A stretch of 64,000 nucleotides of DNA from Synaphobranchus kaupii. Taxonomy: Eukaryota > Chordata > Actinopteri > Anguilliformes > Synaphobranchidae. Below the pieces are notes generated by a model. That model was not told where the DNA came from, made no database searches, and saw nothing but the letters and a program-made list of their open reading frames with translations. The position numbers and the translations under genes are program-made. The DNA lies in assembly GCA_029718625.1 (NCBI GenBank), contig CM056383.1:64170849-64234848 (forward strand), read 5' to 3'. Shown piece by piece: positions 58,990 to 64,000 of the stretch (positions are counted from its first letter, which is position 1; every line of letters begins with the position of its first letter).

Positions 58990-59230
58990 TTTTTTGCGGG
59001 TTTTCAACCTTTTCTGGTCCAGGGACCCCCACCCAGGCTCAAAGGCATCCAGGGGACCCCCATCGTGATTTAAAAAGGTTTTATATTTTTAAATATTTTC
59101 TCAAATCTCCATATAGCCATTATATAGAGTATATCAGGTCTGACTAGGGACTACCCACAGTACATTCAAGCACCCCCCCGGGGTATGTGGACCCCCTGAT
59201 GAAAAGCCAGGTGTTATTGCATTTCATTGA
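58990..59230. mobile_element. Degenerate hAT-like MITE
   Basis: 'ggttttcaaccttttctggt' followed by 'ccagggacccccacc' at the left, and 'gtatgtggaccccctg' at the right, resemble the 'gttttcaaccttt..ggaccccc' family of fish hAT repeats. No target duplication was identified. Confidence 0.45.
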
Positions 59231-60210
59231 AGCACTGTTGTAACACCATTTTTTTTCTTGGAGAATGATTAAAACCCTTTTTAACAACTCTGACAAGTCT
59301 GTTAACTTTGGGGGAAATTGCTTTGCCAATGTCATGCCAGGGGAATTTCCCCACCATTGATTACGAGCTTTTGAAAAATGCACGTAATCTTGGGTTGTCT
59401 TGTTTTTTTCTTGTGGAATTTTTTGTACTCAAAAATGAATTGGTCAAATCTTGGATGACATCTGTCGAGCACACAAAGCTCTCTCGTGCCCTCCTGACGG
59501 ATGACTTCCTCTCGCTGCTGGTCTCCGTACAAAAAGACCAGAGTCGGTTTTTTTCCTTTCTGTAAAATGGCTATTGTCGTTTTGTGTGTGTATGGATGAA
59601 TTGCAAACTGTGCAGAATATATTGAGCCCGTCTGTGCACTCAGCCGCTCAGACTTTATTTTTGGATTTATTCTGTCCATGTTTACTTTTTCCCTCCATAT
59701 GTTAGGATTTTCTCTTATGAGGTTTCAAATTAACCACTAATTGTATGATTAGTCCTAATTGTGTGACATCGATTAAAGCATCGGTTATTTGATTTAGAAA
59801 AAATTGTGGTCCCCCCCAAGTAATACACCAGCCAGCCACAGGCCATTCCTTTGAAGTGTTAATATTATTCCTTTCAGAACTGTGCTCCATTTTTTTTGTC
59901 CTAAGAAATTAATTTTGTAGTGTCTACCTGCTTCTGTGTGTCAGTTCTCCGTTCATAGACATGCTGAGCACAATCCCTTCAATCTACCAGCAATGCGCTT
60001 TGCCACTTTGAGACATTTATGCAAGTTTTTAAAAAAATCAATTCTAATGCATGAGTAAGTGCTTTTTTAATTAATTCTAATGCAGAATTATCTTTAGCTC
60101 CACGTCCTTTTAGTGAACGTAGTTCAGTTCAGCAGATGTATTCCATGGTGAAGAATTCAGTATTACAATATTCCAAAATTTTCACCGGTCAACGTGATGC
60201 AACAGACACA
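59231..60210. other. Noncoding DNA
   Basis: The overlapping frames at 59308-59679 on both strands have no recognised domain. No repeat was recognised. Confidence 0.4.
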
Positions 60211-60537
60211 CCTGGGGCCACATGTATTAAACTTTGAGTAAAATAATGCGTAAAAGAACGCTCAGGGTGAAAGTCGGAAATCTGCTTAAAAAAGGTTTTG
60301 CATTTTCTACCTCTGCCTTTCTGTCACGGTGTCGCCATATCACACGGACTCCAAACATTGCGTACGTGTGGTGTCCTTCGTGTGCAGAGGTACGCAGATT
60401 CTCACAGCACGTGTTATATTATACATCTGAATTTCTGCGTGGAAACTCTCTTACGCTGCGTTCTGAGGGCATTTTTCTGCTCAGCACTGTTTATACATGT
60501 GGCCCCTGCTCAGCACTGTTTATACATGTGGCCCCTG
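60211..60537. mobile_element. MITE with GGGGCCACATGTAT ends and duplicated right end
   Basis: The left end GGGGCCACATGTATTAAAC is matched by the complement of GTTTATACATGTGGCCCC at the right. The right terminal 28 bases (CTGCTCAGCACTG ... GGCCC) are present twice in tandem (about 60479-60534). The 'cacatgtattaaac' ends resemble Harbinger-type MITEs, but no target duplication is claimed. Confidence 0.7.
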
Positions 60538-61139
60538 GAACCTAGACCAGCAACATAAGAAAAAAAGCATTTGTTTCAGAAGTGTGTTATCAAACTATGC
60601 CATCTCTGTCATCTCTTTGTCCTTTTGTAACATGATCGCCTGTAAGTAGAGAGGGTCTGAAGTGGCTAGATCGAAGGGAAAATCTGATCTCCACTTGCGT
60701 ATCGACCAGTGAGACAGAAATCCAGCATTCCATACAAGTATTTACCGTGCATTTCAGTATGCCTGGTTATTTTTACCAACATGAAAAGGAACACTTTTTT
60801 TTTTTTTTTTTACTAATTTAAAATGTATAGCCACAAAACATCACTGGTCCTCTGTCAGTACAAGAAAAACATTCTTCATCACATTTGGTTTTATATGTTT
60901 GTTCGGACGGACCAATGTTTATGAATTGCAAAGTGCTCTAACGGGATGGTTTCAGACCCTATTGCCATGGAAACATTGGCTGTGACTTGTACAAAAAATC
61001 CCTATTGTCCTTCAAGTGTGGATAGGGCGAAAATGTCCAGAGAGCTAGGAAATGTTTTGGTTTGTTTTGGATGTGAGAATGAGTCTATGCATTTGGATGC
61101 GTTACAAATAGTTAAAAAAATAAAAATTAAAACATTGTA
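60538..61139. other. Noncoding DNA with poly-T and a 53-bp direct repeat
   Basis: A 17-T run is at 60795-60811. 61058-61110 is nearly identical (one mismatch) to 63319-63371. Confidence 0.6.
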
Positions 61140-61545
61140 GTGAGGTTTGGTCCGTTTTATTCAGAATAAATGAAGTTCAACACTCAATTAGTATTCTATA
61201 CGTCAGTAGAGCCCAACTTAGTGAAATGACACGACAACGGTTTGGAAAAATGACATGTTTTATTGGCTACAATTATGAATAACAGAAGCAATACTTTGCA
61301 TAATATGAGGGATAATATTCTATGACTTAATCTTAATCAGAGGAAATTATAATTACTTGATGGCTAAATATAGAAGCTAACAGTCCATTAACGAGGGTTA
61401 GTTCGTGTTATGGGTTAGTGATACGCTGAACTATATTTTGTGGTTAGTTTTATCAGTCTCATAAATATAAACTTTTAACAGTGTAAAACTGTAAGGTCAG
61501 GGAAATTGGCTATTTCTGACCAAAACACATAGCAAAACAATATAC
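61140..61545 (+). repeat. Dispersed repeat, copy 2 of 2
   Basis: It aligns with 15598-16030 in the same orientation over about 400 bp. The LINE scrap that follows the first copy is not found after this one. Confidence 0.8.
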
Positions 61546-62039
61546 AACAAGAGAAACCAGCAGGAAAATTACTAGGTATTACAGGTTTATAAATAAAATG
61601 CGTTTCAATACTTAACGGTAACAAAGGGAGGCCAGTCCTGATTCCGTAAGTGATGTCAGCTCGTCAGCTGGTCCAAGGTCCAGGCAGGTGCGTGGACTCC
61701 TGGGAGACTTCTTCACCGAAGTCGGGTCGCGACGGGCTTCCAGTCAGGTCGGCATGGACATGCATCGATCTCCACTTGGGTCCGGCCGCAAGGGAGATAG
61801 TGGAGGAACAGTCTGAACAAAACAGATGTTGAAGGAGAATAAACCAGCTTGGTTGTGATGTGTGATTATGAAGCGTTGTGAAAAAAGACACGTTAGGTGT
61901 TATTGTTTTGAATGTTCTGAAAGGACCTGTATAGAGACCAATGAAATGCAAGAGGAGGAGGGAGACTGACGGGGAGCTTTCACAGTCATAGCCTGTTGAG
62001 TCGACTTATTTCATTTCTCTAGGGGTTGTTTCTCCTGAT
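61546..62039. other. GC-richer noncoding DNA leading to the CpG-rich block
   Basis: CpGs become frequent from about 61690 ('cgaagtcgggtcgcgacggg'). No exon is supported. Confidence 0.4.
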
Positions 62040-63180
62040 GCTTCATTTCTGCCTGCCGACAGGCTTCTCGGTGCATATTGGAAACCTCTTGTTGCATGCT
62101 GGGATGTAATACGCAGCGAGAGAACCCGTCTGCGTGTCATCGTCAGTGGTTAAAGCTGCCTCGGCATACGAGCGGCCTTTCTTTGTTCGCCGAGCAATAC
62201 GCAGGACTACAGGGAACAGCATGAGCGACGCGGATTTCGAGAGACATCGAGCACACAAAACGCACGGCTAACGGAGACGTGTTTAATCGAGTAGGGGTGG
62301 TTTTTGGTGTGAAATAAGAGTGTGTGGAGACAATGTCGTGGGCGAGCTCAAAGATGAGCATTTGGCTGATTAAATCACAGAAAAGCGAGAGGCCAGAGCA
62401 AAGGCGTAGCCTAGCGCAGACGTACTGCTGCAAATGACAGCCGCGGCTAACGCAGATACTTCCCCTGCAGATGCTGCAAATGCACCCCAGACATTTAGCA
62501 CGATGACGGCCGCCGTACGGGAGCGCTGGGGGACCGCCTTTCCCAACGTGCTTCGGGGAGAGTTTATTCAGATTGCGGTCCAAGGCCCCCCCCCCAACCA
62601 GGTAAGCAGGTGCAGTGTCAGCCCGTCGCAGGCTCTCGGGTCCCCATACAGCTGCCGCCGTTTCGACACGGAGGACGGACCCCTGGCCCCCCTCTGCCCC
62701 TCTCCACTTAGCCCAGCCGCAAGGACGCAGGTGCAAGCTGCTCCGTGGACCGGGATGCACGGCTCCCGGTTTTGACTTTTTCGATTTTTTTTTCATCCCT
62801 TGTTGACGTCGACGTTTCTTCGCCGTTCTTCCGTTTAAGGTGCGGGGCGGGGTGAGCGGCCCGCGGACTAATTTCACGACCGCTCGGTGTGAAATGCGGC
62901 ACTTCCAGAGAAAAGTACGGAGCGTCGAGGCGGCAAGCCTCCTGAGTTTTTGTTTTCCGTCCATCCGAGGACATCCATCTATCTGAGAACATTAATCATA
63001 GGGCCGTGCGGCGGAGTGGAGCCCGACAGCAGGCACAGGGAGGGAAACGGGCCCGGCTCCTGGGTGACATTTTAGGGAAACGGGTCTGTCCGTCACCCCG
63101 CTTTCGGAAGGACGTAGCGACGTGAGCGCACTAGCGCGTGGAGCGGAATGTCAGGACAACGTTTGGTGCGGGAAAGAGGA
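62040..63180 (+). promoter_or_regulatory. CpG-rich block, candidate promoter
   Basis: CpG dinucleotides are dense across about 1.1 kb (for example 'gcatgagcgacgcggatttc', 'cacgatgacggccgccgtac', 'cgtagcgacgtgagcgcac'), unlike the AT-rich rest of the window. This fits an unmethylated promoter island. It includes an exon-like frame with a splice donor at 62601/62602. No TATA box or defined start was identified, and transcription from either strand is possible. Confidence 0.55.
62434..62601 (+). CDS. Candidate first coding exon, product unknown
   Basis: An ATG at 62434 opens a frame of exactly 56 codons that reaches CAG|GTAAGC, a good donor (phase 0). The product starts MTAAANADTSPADAANAPQT, has a second Met at residue 24, and continues TAAVRERWGTAFPNVLRG then GEFIQIAVQGPPPNQ. 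The first half is Ala/Thr-rich and low in complexity; the second half looks more like folded-protein sequence. It sits in the centre of the CpG-rich block, as a first exon would. I do not recognise the protein. The last codons lie on a 9-10 base C run, so the reading frame is sensitive to sequencing error. It could be a new gene's first exon, an alternative start or chance. Confidence 0.35.
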
Positions 63181-64000
63181 CAAGCTCTCTTTCAAATAGC
63201 TTCACAACTCCATAGAACTTTCCACCTCATAAAATAAATAAAAATAAATTTAAAAAACCTCAATATTTCTTAAGTGAACACCGGAGGTTTTTTTTATTTG
63301 GAATTTTATTTATTTTTATGGTTTGTTTTGGATGTGAGAATGAGTCTATGCATTTGGATGCCTTACAAATATGTCAAGTTAAAACATTGTTTGTGGGCCA
63401 CAAGTTTTGTAGCCCACAAAACCGTTGTCCTCGAGAAGCAGACTCATCTCCAGACGAAAATATATATAACCGAACATATAAAAATATACATTTATTTGGA
63501 TATTTGGATATTGGTTATAGAGCGATGTAGTGCAAAAAAAAAAAGTGGAAAGTGAATGATTCTGTGCAAACAGCTTTCTTGAGTGTTTGTCATTGACATT
63601 ATTTTTTTCCTGAACATTTGTGTTGACATCTTGCATCGTTGCATGACTTGCATAGTTACATGCAAAGCGGAATTTTGTACACTGGTACTGCTTTGTGAGA
63701 GCCCCAGTGGCAACACTAACTGCACCTGTTAAAAATAACATTTATACAGCGGCCGGGATGTACAAAGCACCGCAACATTATCACAACATGACTGCAACTT
63801 GGAAAACACAATTACAAATACGAAAACACAACGACATTAAAGGGTAACAAAGCGCGCTGGTTTAGCTAGACCCCACCCCCTTTTGAAATTGGAAAAATGG
63901 CAAAATCTGGACATGATGAGGTAATAATATAGGGGCAGCGCAACTGGTATCAAACCACAGCCCAGCTATTTTTTTTCGCTCGTATGCAAAAGCTCATTTC
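63181..64000. other. Noncoding DNA at the window end
   Basis: It contains the second copy of the 53-bp direct repeat (63319-63371). AT-rich, with no exon recognised; the 120-codon minus-strand frame at 63379-63741 has no known domain. Confidence 0.45.

Noticed and set aside
62143..62964. 273-codon open frame on the minus strand
   Set aside because: It runs across the CpG-rich block where stop codons are rare, is basic and low in recognisable motifs, and overlaps an exon-like frame with a splice donor on the other strand. No domain was recognised.

Overview
The window looks like a piece of a teleost fish nuclear genome. It is mostly AT-rich, has almost no long reading frames, and is packed with repeat families typical of ray-finned fish. 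These are Tc1-like elements with IR/DR ends, hAT and Harbinger MITEs, tRNA-derived SINEs with the 'gcgtctgctaaatg' tail, L2/CR1-like LINE fragments and solo LTRs. I cannot fix the species or order.

Only one host exon is firmly supported: 22124-22296 on the + strand. It has a good 3' splice site, 57 in-frame codons and a gtgagt donor, and it encodes a cytoplasmic segment of a delta-2 protocadherin, most likely pcdh10. The large cadherin-repeat exon must lie upstream of the window, and the next (CWMP-motif) exon was not found by eye downstream. The first 22 kb is therefore intron, and much of what follows probably is too. A second candidate is a CpG-rich block at about 62.0-63.2 kb. It contains a 56-codon open exon-like stretch (62434-62601) ending in a gtaagc donor, which may be the first exon of another transcript; its identity is unknown.

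Layout. At 0-5.7 kb there is a small MITE, a Tc1 copy split by a 0.6-kb insertion, and a 1146-bp Tc1-type foldback element (2619-3764) flanked by TA. At 5.7-8.6 kb there is a long LTR-like block with diverged internal repeats and a nested 979-bp MITE, followed by a 272-bp hAT MITE with a perfect 8-bp target duplication. At 9.5-17.4 kb there are dispersed repeats, a SINE-like repeat, a solo LTR and a LINE scrap. At 20.0-21.1 kb lies a decayed Tc1 transposase copy. The protocadherin exon follows at 22.1 kb. At 24.5-34.7 kb there are an LTR, a hAT-like element, two further foldback relatives, another TIR element and a 20-bp minisatellite. At 36.3-42.9 kb there are a SINE, a Tc1 5' end, a Harbinger element with transposase remnants, a hAT transposase remnant and an antisense Tc1 3' half. 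At 47.5-48.7 kb a LINE reverse-transcriptase fragment is interrupted by a SINE with a doubled head. At 53-57 kb there are hAT MITEs, one containing another, each with perfect 8-bp target duplications. At 60-64 kb there are a MITE, a dispersed repeat and the CpG-rich block, which lies between two near-identical 53-bp direct repeats.

I saw no bacterial-type system, CRISPR array, rRNA or intact tRNA gene. The most interesting structural material is the foldback family, which shares ends with a transposase-bearing relative in the same window, and the nested hAT MITEs with intact target duplications.
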